Assembly: GCA_020284085.1 (NCBI GenBank)
Contig: JACEVL010001161.1
Location: 5,983,930-6,047,929 of the forward strand
DNA: 64,000 nucleotides
Reading direction: 5' to 3'
Source: Aporrectodea caliginosa
Lineage: Eukaryota > Annelida > Clitellata > Crassiclitellata > Lumbricidae
In this document: piece after piece, positions 10,691 to 21,521 of the stretch
Layout of the letters: each line of letters opens with the position of its first letter
Position numbering within the stretch: position 1 is the first letter of the stretch
The notes under the pieces: generated by a model
Databases searched by the model: none
Seen by the model: the letters and a program-made list of their open reading frames with translations, nothing else
Told to the model about the DNA's origin: nothing
Program-made: the position numbers and the translations under genes

Positions 10691-11237
10691 TTACATTATA
10701 TTAAACTGTACAACGTCTCTGTGTTACAATTTCAAATAATATTAGCCTACTTCGATGTGGTGTTTGCCATCCCTGTGGATGGTGTTCGTTGGTTCAGTGG
10801 CTTAGGACATCCCACTGGTCTGCCAGTGGCAGAGAGTTCTTATAGTACACATTGCAGTCACTTCTTCGGAACTCCAGCTGATCCATTGGCTGATGGCTCA
10901 TTGATTCAGTCAACCTGTAGATCAGTCAGACATTCTATAGTCTATAATAGTATAAGGCCGCGCCGTTATAACTTCATTTTTCCAACAAAGGATGATGCCA
11001 TCAATATTCTTGGCCGTGAACTGGCTGATGAGGTCTGCTCTTCGTCTTCGAATATTATCGTGCAGTAGCTATTTGCTCCAAGCGTTTCTGTATAGGAAAT
11101 AATCAATACTGCATCTTTTTTCCCGCGGGATTTGGACACCTTTAGAGTAGGCCTAGCCTACTTATCAACGCTAATAGGCCTATAGCTGTTGTTTCTCGTT
11201 GAATCGTTAACTTGCCCTATAATGGCTTACTATTATA
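10691..11237. other. Between LINE fragments, nothing recognised
   Basis: A 115-codon plus frame (10721-11068) shows no known motif. The translated stretch near 10780-11060 could be an old coding relic but I cannot assign it. Confidence 0.35.
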
Positions 11238-11878
11238 ATTCAATTCAATTCAATTCATTCATAAATTTATATAGCGCCTCTTCCAGAGGACTACTCAGAG
11301 GCGCTCCCGACTCCAGCACGGCCAAAAAGTACAGTTTTGAGCTTAGTATAGAAGGCTTCAGTAAAAGTCCCAGGAAGCAGGCGTATCTCCTGGGGGAGCC
11401 CGTTCCAGACCACTGGGCCCACCACGGAAAAGGCTCGATTCTGCATAGTTGCAGTTCTAGCAAATGGCACTAAGAGCACCCCCTTCTCTGCAGAGCGGAG
11501 GGGGCGGCGACCTTGAATACCCGAGGGGCAGCAAAGTTCCCGCAGGTAGACTGGGGCTAGACCCAGCTGACATCGCCGTACCAAGGCAGCAATCCTGTAC
11601 TCAATGCGCTGCCGGGTAGGGAGCCAGTGTAAAGTCTCCAGCATATAGCTGGAGACATGACCAAATTTGGGGATTTGCCCAATAAGACGCGCTGCAGAGC
11701 GCAAGACTCGGTCCAGGCACACAAGTCGATTTAGAGGAAGGCCAAAGTAGAGTGACGAGCAGTAGTCAAGGCGGGATGTAATGAAAGAATGCACTAGGGT
11801 GGTAGTGGCACTAGGGGTAAGCGAACGGGCAATGGTGCGGAGCTGGCGCATTGGTAATAACATTCTTAAATAAAACAT
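11238..11878 (-). pseudogene. CR1/L2-like LINE, 3' fragment (minus)
   Basis: Minus frame with SRLDYCSSLYFGLPLN, LHWLPTRQRIEYRIAAL, LGLAPVYLRELC and FSVVGPVVWNGLP, i.e. the same RT C-terminal blocks as at 10.1 kb but a different subfamily. The 3' end again reads gcgctatataaat and is followed by a (GAATT)n tail on the minus strand (about 11238-11262). It is truncated before the RT catalytic motif and faces away from the neighbouring LINE at 11889. Confidence 0.8.
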
Positions 11879-11888
11879 TATTAGGAAA

Positions 11889-13391
11889 TTGTCTCAACTT
11901 CCATCGACCCATAATCTTGACAAGGAAAACCTATCTAATTACCGACCTATCTCCAACCTTTCCTTTCTATCTAAATTAACTGAACGAATTGTCCTTTCCA
12001 GGCTAAACGATTACCTCTCTTCTAACTCACTCCTCAACCCCCACCAATCTGGCTTCACTAAACACCACTCCACAGAAACTCTACTCGCCTCTCTGTACAA
12101 TAAACTGGTCTCTGCCGTCAGCCATCAGCAAGTCTCCTGCCTCTGTCTCCTTGACATCTCTGCCGCATTTGACACCATCGATCACAGCCTCCTTCTTCAT
12201 CGACTTTCATCTTGGTTTGGCGTCTCTGGTACTGCTCTATGTTGGTTTCAGTCCTACTTGTCTTCCAGATCCTTCTCTGTTAAAGCATCCAGTCACTGTT
12301 CGCAACCCCTCCCGCTCTGCTGTGGTGTCCCTCAAGGTTCCGTCCTGGGCCCACTGCTCTTCATTCTGTACACTACACCATTAAGCCATCTCATAAAATC
12401 CTCTTCTGTTGACCACCATCTCTACGCAGACGACACCCAACTCTACATATCCTTCTCCCCCAGCTCTTTTTCTACTTCCATTGCAAAACTACTCAATGTG
12501 GTTAACCTAGTCTCTCAATGGATGTCGTCCAACCTGCTTTGCCTCAACCCTTCCAAAACAGAATTCATCATCCTCGGCCTTCCTGACCAAATCAAGAAAA
12601 TACCTGACCTTTCAATACACCTATCTACTAACTCTTCATCTCTTACCTTCACCTCTGATGCCCCTGTCCGCAATCTTGGTGTTACTTTTGATCCACATCT
12701 CTCCTTCTCTAATCACATCTCCAACCTCTCGCGCTCCTGCTTCATGCACATTCGTGACCTCCGCCGCATCCGACCCATGCTCGACTTCAAAACTGCCTCC
12801 ACCATTGCTACCTCCATTGTCCACTCAAAGCTCGACTATTGCAATTCCCTCTTTCTCAACCTTGAAGCCACCCAACTAAAGCGTCTGCAGCTCATCCAAA
12901 ACTCATTAGCCAGAGCCGTCACCAGAACGCCCAAGCATCATCACATCACTCCAATCCTCAAATCACTCCATTGGTTAAAAATCCCAGAGCGAATTCACTT
13001 CAAAGTCCTCTCGCTAACCTACAACTCCCTACAACACTCCCAGCCCAGATATCTTCGCGAACTCTTCACCATCCAGCCAACCCGTTCTACCCGATCATCC
13101 TCCGTTCTCACTCTTTCTAGACCCCCGGTCACTACTCATCTCAAGTTCTCCAACCGAGCAATATCCAACACTGCGCCGCGTCTCTGGAACGATCTACCTC
13201 CTGAATTCCGCACTTTTTCGGTTCCTCCACCATCATCGCCAATCATCCACCATCATCTGCCTCAGGCTCCTCTATCCATCACCCCCAAGGCTTTCCACTC
13301 GAAACTAAAGTCTCTGCTTTTCAAGAACTCTTATCCTGACTCATCTGATCCTGTACCTTCCAATCCTCGACCTAAAAGACACCCGCCTTAA
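11889..13391 (+). CDS. CR1/L2-like LINE reverse transcriptase (5'-truncated, open 500 codons)
   Basis: Encodes the RT and C-terminal region of a non-LTR retrotransposon, the enzyme that copies LINE RNA at the target site. Motifs in order: NYRPISNLSFLSKLTERIV near residue 18, FDTIDHSLLL (catalytic Asp), CCGVPQGSVLGPLLF, and YADDTQLY near residue 179 (catalytic Asp pair), then LDYCNSLFLNL, LHWLKIPERIHFKVL, ISNTAPRLWNDLP and a Ser/Pro-rich tail. The endonuclease domain is missing, so the copy is 5'-truncated although this frame is uninterrupted. The sequence is C-rich and T-poor on this strand compared with its surroundings. Confidence 0.85.
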   Translation: MSQLPSTHNLDKENLSNYRPISNLSFLSKLTERIVLSRLNDYLSSNSLLNPHQSGFTKHHSTETLLASLYNKLVSAVSHQQVSCLCLLDISAAFDTIDHSLLLHRLSSWFGVSGTALCWFQSYLSSRSFSVKASSHCSQPLPLCCGVPQGSVLGPLLFILYTTPLSHLIKSSSVDHHLYADDTQLYISFSPSSFSTSIAKLLNVVNLVSQWMSSNLLCLNPSKTEFIILGLPDQIKKIPDLSIHLSTNSSSLTFTSDAPVRNLGVTFDPHLSFSNHISNLSRSCFMHIRDLRRIRPMLDFKTASTIATSIVHSKLDYCNSLFLNLEATQLKRLQLIQNSLARAVTRTPKHHHITPILKSLHWLKIPERIHFKVLSLTYNSLQHSQPRYLRELFTIQPTRSTRSSSVLTLSRPPVTTHLKFSNRAISNTAPRLWNDLPPEFRTFSVPPPSSPIIHHHLPQAPLSITPKAFHSKLKSLLFKNSYPDSSDPVPSNPRPKRHPP

Positions 13392-13562
13392 CATCTGCTG
13401 TGCCCTCTCTGATCCCCTGGAAACCGGACTCAGACCTCCCTCGGACTACTCTTTTGGACAACCCCTATGATTTGACGCAGCGCTCGTGAATAAGCTGGTG
13501 CCCTGCGCTTGGCTTTCGAGTGGCGCTTTAGAAGTTTGGAGATTACGATTACGATTACGACG
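13392..13562 (+). repeat. 3' UTR and (GATTAC)n tail of the LINE
   Basis: Follows the LINE ORF and ends 'gtggcgctttagaag' and then repeated gattac units. The same terminal 50 bp, inverted, reappears at 46469-46518. Confidence 0.7.
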
Positions 13563-15603
13563 AGTCTTTTTCTTCTAAATCAGGCACACGCTGAACCTGA
13601 TTTAGAAGACTACACATGTAACTTTTATTTTAAAAATGTAACGTAACTTGAATAGAGGCGAGCAGATTAAATAGCCTAACAACCGCGTTTCGAATTCATG
13701 CAATTCGCTACCAGCCTACACTACGAGCATGGTGTAAGACAGGGATGACCAACCCGCGGCCCGCGGGCCAAATGCCACCCGCGGGCTGCTGATTGCCGGC
13801 CTGCACGGCCCTTTCTAAAAAATTTTTGTCTCATTTTGCACCTACTTACTTGTCCGACTACTACAGTGCTGCTTAATAATGATGTCTAGAACACTAGAAG
13901 ATTTTGTGTTGTAAGTGCTAGTGACCTAATATAGTCTTGCCTGTGTTTAGGCCTATACATATTGTAAAACATGAAATAAACTGTTTTTATTTTTATTGTG
14001 AAACATGAAATAAACATTTGTATTTTTTGAAGGCTGTGAGGACAAACATTTTGCGGCCCGCCGCGTGCTTACCTACCAAAAATCAGTGATGGGCAAAATA
14101 CTTTTCAAAAGTATTTTGAAAATACAAAATAAAATACTTTTAAAAGTATTTTGAAAATACTTTTACAAAATACTTTTCAAAAGTATTTTGAAAATACAAA
14201 ATAAAATAGTATTTTGAAAATACTTTTGAAAATAGTTTTCAAAATACTTTGAGAAATCAACATTTTTACTTTTATCGATACTCACTTGTGTGTACTTTTA
14301 CATAGCATTAAGTGTACCTGACAGTGACATTGACTACTTGGCAGTAGTTTCTTGTGACTTGAAGCAGAGATTAAATTGTAACTGTAATTACTAATTAATG
14401 ACTTCTATTGCGTTGGTGTCTTATGCAAAATGCATCAGCCGTCAAAACGAAAACCAAGCCGTTATCAGGTCAATATCCAGAAGACCAGTCCGTAAGACAG
14501 AGAGGCAGCGTATCGGGATATAATTGGAAAGAGATACGTTTAAGTTGCGAATGAAATTATATAAGCGACTGGGTAGAACGCACAGACACAGGTAAAGAGT
14601 TTTAAAAAGTAGGCCCAGCCACCGAAAAGCTCGTTCACAAAGAACAGTATCACCAGACAGAGATAATGAGATCACCTCGTTGAATAATGAAAACGTCACG
14701 CTCTAGTTGAGGTCTTAAACCTTAACCCTCGGGCTACCAAGCTTTTTTTTTAAATCGGCTACCAAGGGGAGGTGGTTACCATCCCCCTGGATTTCGTGTT
14801 TGGTTTCACATATCATAACTTGTAATATAGCAATGGATTCAGCATTCATTTCTGCACAGAATGGTATATTTAGATGTACATTATGTGAATGCACCTCGAA
14901 ATTACATCACTTTTAACAACGGAACCCCTTAATTAGCGATATTTTATATTATTGCGTACATTTTGTACTTTTTGGATAAACAAATATAAGATTATATGTG
15001 TTTTGAAACTGATCTATGTATAAACGATACACACAATCATCCCTACATATGTTTATATAGTATAAATATACATCCATACATATATATCCATACATATATA
15101 TCGGTTTACGTTGTAATGCTGTATTCAGCCATTTTCACACAGATTACGCGTATTATTATTTATTTTGATCACTTCCGGTATTCAAAAGACAAAGGTGTAG
15201 GTATGCAAATGAAGCCCTACATTCCCTCTAAAGAATGGTATATTTGTTTCTCTTCCAGGAAGAAGTCTTAGGCTTTAGTTGCGCTGTCGGCTCGTGGGCG
15301 CTTGGCCTAAAGTAGCCTAAACTTTGGCTGACGATAGATTCTCTACACGTGCAGTTAGCGCGCCAAACTTAGAAACTGCTGATGACAGTGAATTTGAACT
15401 ATACAGTGTAGTACAGTTGTTTTAAGGCAAGAGTTGAGTTTGTTGTTATTAAACTGTGTTTGAAGAAGAGAAAGAAACATTGAAAGAACTGTGTCAATTT
15501 AATTCTTAAACAGTTAGAAGTCGTTGAGCAATTTATATGTAGAGATAAGGAAAGTTCTTGAGGTAGGTCACAACTAAGAAAGAAAAAGAGTTGGTGACAT
15601 ATT

Positions 15604-15630
15604 TGGTGGCAGCAGCGGTGGGATTCGAAA
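15604..15630 (+). promoter_or_regulatory. Primer binding site, tRNA-Leu-like
   Basis: TGGTGGCAGC..GGTGGGATTCGAA. From memory this is the complement of the 3' end of a metazoan tRNA-Leu (AAG/TAG type) through its T-loop, except for a 3-nt AGC insertion. The usual 18-nt priming region lies at the start of the match. Confidence 0.55.
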
Positions 15631-15733
15631 CAACGTCTGGGATTCGAAACAACGTCTGGGATTCGAAACAACGTCTGGGATTCGAAACAACGTCTGGGAT
15701 TCGAAACAACGTCTGGGATTCGAAACAACGTCG
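15620..15733 (+). repeat. Six tandem 19-bp repeats just after the PBS
   Basis: Unit 'gggattcgaaacaacgtct' repeated six times, the last ending in g. The first unit begins inside the T-loop-complementary part of the primer binding site. Confidence 0.9.
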
Positions 15734-15900
15734 ACTGGTGAATACGCATTTGAATCATTGGTAAATCTACGACAACGAAAGCCTCAACGACAAAGGTATA
15801 AAAGTTTGTTGTTATCAAACAAAGAACAATCCCCAATACTTCAAACACAAAAGAAAACTCGTGTTTTCCAGAAAGGAAATCACACAAGTAAAGAAGTAAG

Positions 15901-16209
15901 ATGGAGAAATTAAGTGTCAAGAAACAAGCAGAACTGAAGAAGATGTCTTCTGAAAGATTAAAGCAGCGCTTGTTAAAGGCTGGTTTTGAAGAAGAGAAAC
16001 TGAAAGATATGTCACGTGAAGACATGCTAGAAGCGTTAGCTGAAGTCTGGCTTAAAGAAGAAGCAGAGGAAGAAGAAGGTGCTGTCGGCGGTGCTGTGGA
16101 AAAGGTTACTGAGAAACCGCCTGGGCCTATGTCTATGGAGACGATGATGCAATGGATGATGATGACAAGAAGAGAAAGAAAGAGAGGAGAAACGAAGACA
16201 AGAAGATAA
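15901..16209 (+). CDS. Gmr1-like element gag, N-terminal piece (frameshifted from the main ORF)
   Basis: Starts MEKLSVKKQAELKKMSSERL, a Lys/Glu-rich helical region (about residues 1-75), and runs into an acidic then arginine-rich end. It ends at TAA inside a set of 33-bp repeats (16170-16270). In another frame the same repeats encode REEKRRQEDKE units that join directly to the main ORF, so this segment and the ORF at 16280 were probably one gag frame, separated by a single +1 step near ATGATGACAAG (16158-16168). A disabling mutation is likelier than a programmed site, but I cannot tell. Confidence 0.6.
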   Translation: MEKLSVKKQAELKKMSSERLKQRLLKAGFEEEKLKDMSREDMLEALAEVWLKEEAEEEEGAVGGAVEKVTEKPPGPMSMETMMQWMMMTRRERKRGETKTRR

Positions 16210-16279
16210 AGAAAGAGAGGAGAAACGAAGACAAGAAGATAAAGAAAGAGAGGAGAAACGAAGAGAAGAAGCAGAGCGT

Positions 16280-19200
16280 GTGAGACAAGAGGAGAAAGAA
16301 ATGCGACAGGAAGAATTACGTCTTCAGAGAGAAAAGGAAGAGAAGGCAGAACGTCTTCAGAGAGAAAAGGAAGAGAAGGCAGAACGTCTTCAGAGAGAAA
16401 AGGAAGAGAAAGCAGAAAATGTAAGACAGGAAGAATTACGTCTTCAGAGAGAGAAAGAAGAATTGCAAAGACAGCAATTTGAAATTCAATTAGAGCAATT
16501 GAGAAAAGATAGAGAAGATGCTGAAAGGAGAAGATTAGAGCAGATGATTGAATTTGAAAAGGCGCGGAAAAGTGACGAAGAGATACGTCAGCAACAGATT
16601 GAAGAGAAGAGACTACGTGAAGAAGAAAAGGAAAAAGTACGAATTTCAGAGTTGGAGCGAGCAGAAGAGGTTAGACAAGAAGAACTGAAATTACAGAAAG
16701 AAAGCATGGAGAAGGCGGAAGCGGAAAGACAAGAACGTTTAAAGTTGGAACAACAAAAAATAGCATTAAAAGAAGCACAACTCAAAGAGGAGAAACAAAA
16801 TAGAGAAGCACAAGAACAAAGAAGGCAAGAAGAACGAGAAGAACAGAAAAGGAAACAGGAAGAAAGTGAAACGATGGTTTCGAAAATAAAGAAAATTGGT
16901 GATGCCATGAAACACGTGTTACCTAAAATGCCAAACGATATGATGGAGGTGCCATTATATTTCGAAACGGTTGAGAATGCGTTTCGTAGTTTCAACGTGC
17001 AGGAACAATTCTGGGTGAAGTTACTATTGCCATTGATGACTCCGAAAGCTAGAACTGTTCTAAACAGATTGTCATTCGATGATTTAGACGATTATCAGGT
17101 CGTGAAACAGCACTTGTTAAAAGAATTCAAGTTGACACCGAGAGAGTACAGATCGAAGTTTATTGATGCGAAGAAGACAGCTGAAGAAACATATACAATG
17201 TTTACAGCAAGGCTGAAGAACTTGTTGAACTATTATGTGAAAAGTCGCAAAGTGGATAAGAATTTTGAGAAACTGTTTGATTTGTTAGTGGCGGATAAGT
17301 TGAAAGAATCACTACCACCAGGTCCACTACAGTTTGTGTTGTCGAAGGAAGGAACTGATTGTTACGAAGCTAGTGTTGTGGCAGACCTAGCGGACATTCA
17401 TGTTAATAATCGAATTGGTTTGGCAATTCCGAATAAGACAAGTTTTGGTTTTGTTCCTAATGGCAAAAGAAATCAACAGTTCACTCCAAATTTTGGTTTT
17501 CATTGGAAGAGCAATCAAGAAACAGGAAATCAGTTCAGAGGTGCAGAAGTGAAACCAAATTCTCCGGTTGTTCACGAGAATAGAGAATCGATGATGGCCA
17601 GACAACGTCCGGTATATAACAAATCACCACCAAGGTTTGTCGCAAGAGAAGGCAATGCATCGTTTACTCCATATAAGAGAAAAGAAAGCATCGAACAACG
17701 AGGTGCAGTGGTGAAACGTTGTCACAACTGCGGATCAGACAGGCATTTAATGAAATTCTGTCCAGTTCCTGTTACAACCTCAAATTATGGTGCAAAACAA
17801 GAAAATTCGAGGGTGAATCGAATTCAAGTGGTTGGTAATTCTGAAAGTCAAGCCACAGAACATCAGAACAATGAAACTGAAGTAAAGTCAGTGATGAAAT
17901 GTCACCTTTCACCTGATATTCAGAAAGAAATTCTATTGCACAATGGAATGCAGAAAGAAATGGTTGGAAGAGATGAAAGTACAGCATTGAAGAAAGTGGT
18001 ATTGCAGTACGTCGAGGTAGAGATTCGTGGAACAGCAGGAAAAGAACCAGTGAAAGTAAAAGCACTTATTGATTCTGGAGCAGAGGTTCCGGTGATTAGT
18101 GAAGAATTACTGGAAGGCATGAAGGTGGAGCAGATTGGAAAAGTGAACTTACAATGCGTGGCAGGAGATGCCATTCCTGCAAAGTTGGTGAAAGTTGATG
18201 TAAGGCTGTGTTGTAACGATGTGGAAGAAGAGGTAATTCCGCATAAAGTCAAATGTTCACTTACACCTTATGTGACATTGATGTGTGCTAGTATTGCAAA
18301 AATGGGAAGCACAGAAAGATTCTTGTTGCATCCAGAAATCATTGCAGAACTTAAAGCCGTGCCACAAGTGAAAATGATACAAGGAGATGTGCAAGCGAAT
18401 GTAACGACGAGATTGCAGAGTCAGCGAAAGAAAGTGGTAGATGTCGAAGAGGAAAGTGAAACTGAAAGTTCAAGTGAAGAGGAAAACGAAAGTGATGATC
18501 AACAAAGTTTAATGCAAGACGGTATAACAGCAGAGATGAGTGAACAAGAGATGGCTGCATGCAAGAATGGTAATCTAAATGAAACGAAAGAGGATAATGA
18601 TTGTGATGTGGCGATAGGAGATTTGTTTGAAGAAAATGAGAAAGATGAAGAACAACAGATGCAGATTGCAGACGCAAAGAAATTCGAAGAACAGCAGAGA
18701 CAAGATGAATCATTGAAAGCATGGTGGACGTTAGCGCCAGATAAAGAATCTGAATTCTGCGTGGTAAATGGCTTACTGTACAAGAGATATCGAATATTAG
18801 AGCAAACGATATATCAATTGGTGTTACCAAAAGAGCGACGAATGAAAGTGATGGAGTTGGCTCACGAATCAGTATTTGGAGGACATCTTGGAGAAGAGAA
18901 AACTAGAGAACGAATAAAGTTGTCTTTTACGTGGCCAAAGATGAGAAGAGATATAGTGAAATTTTGCAAATCATGTGAGAAATGTCAATTAAAGGCAAGA
19001 AGTTTGGTGATGGACAGGGTTCCTATCACTCCAATTCCAAGAGAAGATGTGGCGTTTAGAAGAATTACGGTGGATTGTGTAGGACCAATCGAGCCAGCAT
19101 CTGCTGCAGGTCACAAGTACTGTTTATGTATTGTCGATTCTTGCACCAGATGGCCTACAGTGTTTCTGTTGAAATCATTAACTGCAAAAGCTGTATGTGA

Positions 19201-21406
19201 TGCTTTGATGGAGTTGTTCATGAACGTTGGTGTACCTTCAGTGATCACAAGTGACCAAGGAACAAATTTTACTGCGAGTCTGACAAGAGAATTTCTGAAT
19301 TTAATGGGTTGTAGTCCAAGATTTGACACGCCAGGTCATCCAGAGGCAGCTGGATTAGTAGAAAGATGGAACCAAACATTCAAGAAAATGATCCATCATG
19401 TAATTGTTGACAATCCAAGGCAATGGCACAAAGTAATTCCGTTTACAGTGTGGGCATTACGAGAAGTACCGAATGCAACTACTGGAATTGCTCCTTATAT
19501 GTTGGTGTATGGAAAGATTCCGCGTGGACCACTGGCAATTCTAAAAGAAAGTTGGACAAGAGAAATTAATTTACCACCTCATATTGGAATCCAACCAGAA
19601 AAGTACTTGAAAGACATGAAAGCAAATATGGAAAAAGCATTACTGTTTGCAGAATCATATTCACGAGAGAAGCAATTACAGTATACGAATCAATACAACA
19701 AAAGAGCGAAACATAAAGAATTTGAACCGGGTGAAAAAGTCATTGTGTTATATCCGACTTCAACGAATAAACTGATTTCACGATGGCATGGTCCATGTAC
19801 TGTCATACAACGAAGGTCAAAGTACTCTTATTTGATTGATATGGGTGACGATTGTCGAAAGATAATTCACGCAAATAAAATCAGAAAGTACATTACAAGA
19901 GCAATGAGTTGTGGACTAATCGTTGAAGAAGATGAAGACTTTGGTTCAGTGGTTGAATTGCTGATGAAGAATGACTGGCAAAATGAAAAGAATTCACTGA
20001 ATCTTGATCCTGATCAGATTAGCCATTTAACATTGACTCAACAAAAACAATTGCTGGAAGTACTGAACAAATATTCTGATCGATTTTCTGAAAAGCCTGG
20101 ACTATGTACATTGGTTGAACATGAAATTGAACTGAAACCGGAATTTCGTGAAAAAGAATTTATGGCTTACCGAATTCCACTCATCTATCGAGCAGAAGTT
20201 GAACGACAAATTAAAGAAATGCTTCAAGCCAACATTATAAAACCATCTTCGAGCAGAATGGCAAGTCCGTTGGTAATTGTTAAAAAGAAAGACGGTTCTC
20301 TGAGACTTGCCTGCGACTACAGATACATTAACTCGTTCACTGTGGATTGTAAATATCCGATGCCGATTGTGAAAGATGTTTTGCACAAAGTTGGAAAATC
20401 AAATGTGATCTCGATTTTTGATTGTCGAAGTGCTTACTGGACTTGTCCTGTTAAGCAAACTGATCAATGGAAAACTGCTTTTGTTACTCACAATGGACTG
20501 TACGAGTTTACTCGTGTTCCTTTCGGAATGATCAACTCAGGAAGAACATTTGTTAAAGCAATTAACATGGTTTTACAGCCTATAAATGAATTTGCTGAGC
20601 CCTATGTAGATGACATTGCTGTGCATTCAGATGACTGGAAGATTCATTTACAGCATTTAGATGCATATTTAATGCAAATGAGACTGCATAACATTACTCT
20701 GAACTTAAAGAAATGTATCTTTGGTAAGAGTGAGGTAAAGTTCATCGGTCATGTGGTTGGTTCTGGAACGATTCAAATGAATCCAGATAGAATTGAAAGT
20801 TTAATTAATTTGAAAACTCCAGAAACGAAGAAACAAGTTAAGCAATTGCTGGGATTTTTTGGTTACTATAGACAGTTTATCAAAGATTTTGCACAGATTG
20901 CGAAGCCTCTATCTGATTTGACAAGCAAACATGTTCCAGATAAGATTGATTGGACTGATAGACATCAACAGGCATTTAATTTACTTAAAGATGCTGTACG
21001 CTCTAAAGTTGTTTTATATGTTTTTGATGTTGGAAAACCTTTTAATTTGTACTGTGATAGTAGTGATTTTGCAGTAGGAGCTGTGCTAACGCAGATGGAT
21101 GATAAGGGAATAGAGCGCCCTGTGTCATTTATAAGTCAGAAATTGACTGACACCCAGAAGAGATGGGCAACTGTAGAGAAAGAAGCCTATGCTATTGTTT
21201 GGGCTCTAAATAAGTTAAAAGAGATAATCATTGGATCTAAAGTTCACATCTTTACCGATCACAATCCTTTAACTTATCTGACTGAATCTATGTCTAAGTC
21301 TGCTAAATTGGTGCGTTGGGCTTTGGCACTGCAAACTTTTGATGTAGAAGTTAATTATAAGAAAGGACGATTAAATGTTGTAGCAGATTGTTTATCTAGA
21401 TTATAA
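16280..21406 (+). CDS. Gmr1-like Gag-Pol polyprotein (Gag-PR-IN-RT-RH), 1708 codons
   Basis: Uninterrupted polyprotein for particle formation, reverse transcription and integration. Order seen: Glu/Arg-rich coiled coil (about residues 1-195); gag core (about 205-430); zinc knuckle CHNCGSDRHLMKFC near 481; aspartic protease LIDSGAEVPVI with the Asp near 598; integrase with the His-His-Cys-Cys site from about 862 and the catalytic triad D932 (ITVDCVGP), D992 (TSDQGTNF), E1028 (GLVERW), spacing D35E; then RT with CDYRYIN and YVDDIAVH near 1442; RNase H (YCDSSDFAVGAVL, TDHNPL) to the end (ADCLSRL). Integrase before RT is the copia-like order, yet the RT and integrase motifs are gypsy-type, which is the Gmr1 arrangement. 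The true start is upstream in a frameshifted region. Confidence 0.88.
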   Translation: MRQEEKEMRQEELRLQREKEEKAERLQREKEEKAERLQREKEEKAENVRQEELRLQREKEELQRQQFEIQLEQLRKDREDAERRRLEQMIEFEKARKSDEEIRQQQIEEKRLREEEKEKVRISELERAEEVRQEELKLQKESMEKAEAERQERLKLEQQKIALKEAQLKEEKQNREAQEQRRQEEREEQKRKQEESETMVSKIKKIGDAMKHVLPKMPNDMMEVPLYFETVENAFRSFNVQEQFWVKLLLPLMTPKARTVLNRLSFDDLDDYQVVKQHLLKEFKLTPREYRSKFIDAKKTAEETYTMFTARLKNLLNYYVKSRKVDKNFEKLFDLLVADKLKESLPPGPLQFVLSKEGTDCYEASVVADLADIHVNNRIGLAIPNKTSFGFVPNGKRNQQFTPNFGFHWKSNQETGNQFRGAEVKPNSPVVHENRESMMARQRPVYNKSPPRFVAREGNASFTPYKRKESIEQRGAVVKRCHNCGSDRHLMKFCPVPVTTSNYGAKQENSRVNRIQVVGNSESQATEHQNNETEVKSVMKCHLSPDIQKEILLHNGMQKEMVGRDESTALKKVVLQYVEVEIRGTAGKEPVKVKALIDSGAEVPVISEELLEGMKVEQIGKVNLQCVAGDAIPAKLVKVDVRLCCNDVEEEVIPHKVKCSLTPYVTLMCASIAKMGSTERFLLHPEIIAELKAVPQVKMIQGDVQANVTTRLQSQRKKVVDVEEESETESSSEEENESDDQQSLMQDGITAEMSEQEMAACKNGNLNETKEDNDCDVAIGDLFEENEKDEEQQMQIADAKKFEEQQRQDESLKAWWTLAPDKESEFCVVNGLLYKRYRILEQTIYQLVLPKERRMKVMELAHESVFGGHLGEEKTRERIKLSFTWPKMRRDIVKFCKSCEKCQLKARSLVMDRVPITPIPREDVAFRRITVDCVGPIEPASAAGHKYCLCIVDSCTRWPTVFLLKSLTAKAVCDALMELFMNVGVPSVITSDQGTNFTASLTREFLNLMGCSPRFDTPGHPEAAGLVERWNQTFKKMIHHVIVDNPRQWHKVIPFTVWALREVPNATTGIAPYMLVYGKIPRGPLAILKESWTREINLPPHIGIQPEKYLKDMKANMEKALLFAESYSREKQLQYTNQYNKRAKHKEFEPGEKVIVLYPTSTNKLISRWHGPCTVIQRRSKYSYLIDMGDDCRKIIHANKIRKYITRAMSCGLIVEEDEDFGSVVELLMKNDWQNEKNSLNLDPDQISHLTLTQQKQLLEVLNKYSDRFSEKPGLCTLVEHEIELKPEFREKEFMAYRIPLIYRAEVERQIKEMLQANIIKPSSSRMASPLVIVKKKDGSLRLACDYRYINSFTVDCKYPMPIVKDVLHKVGKSNVISIFDCRSAYWTCPVKQTDQWKTAFVTHNGLYEFTRVPFGMINSGRTFVKAINMVLQPINEFAEPYVDDIAVHSDDWKIHLQHLDAYLMQMRLHNITLNLKKCIFGKSEVKFIGHVVGSGTIQMNPDRIESLINLKTPETKKQVKQLLGFFGYYRQFIKDFAQIAKPLSDLTSKHVPDKIDWTDRHQQAFNLLKDAVRSKVVLYVFDVGKPFNLYCDSSDFAVGAVLTQMDDKGIERPVSFISQKLTDTQKRWATVEKEAYAIVWALNKLKEIIIGSKVHIFTDHNPLTYLTESMSKSAKLVRWALALQTFDVEVNYKKGRLNVVADCLSRL

Positions 21407-21501
21407 GATTGTTTATTTTACTGTTTTGTATAGTATTAAGTTTATTGCATAATTTAGTACATGATGATTTTGCAAATTTTTAAGTTTAATTTGCTCAATC
21501 C

Positions 21502-21518
21502 AAAGAAAGGGAAGGAGG
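21502..21518 (+). promoter_or_regulatory. Polypurine tract
   Basis: AAAGAAAGGGAAGGAGG, 17 purines, just before the inferred LTR start TGTGAACAA at 21522. It would prime plus-strand DNA synthesis. Confidence 0.75.
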
Positions 21519-21521
21519 TAA

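Noticed and set aside
15619..15733. Six short tandem repeats as a possible CRISPR-like array
   Set aside because: Units are directly adjacent without spacers, inside a eukaryotic retroelement leader.
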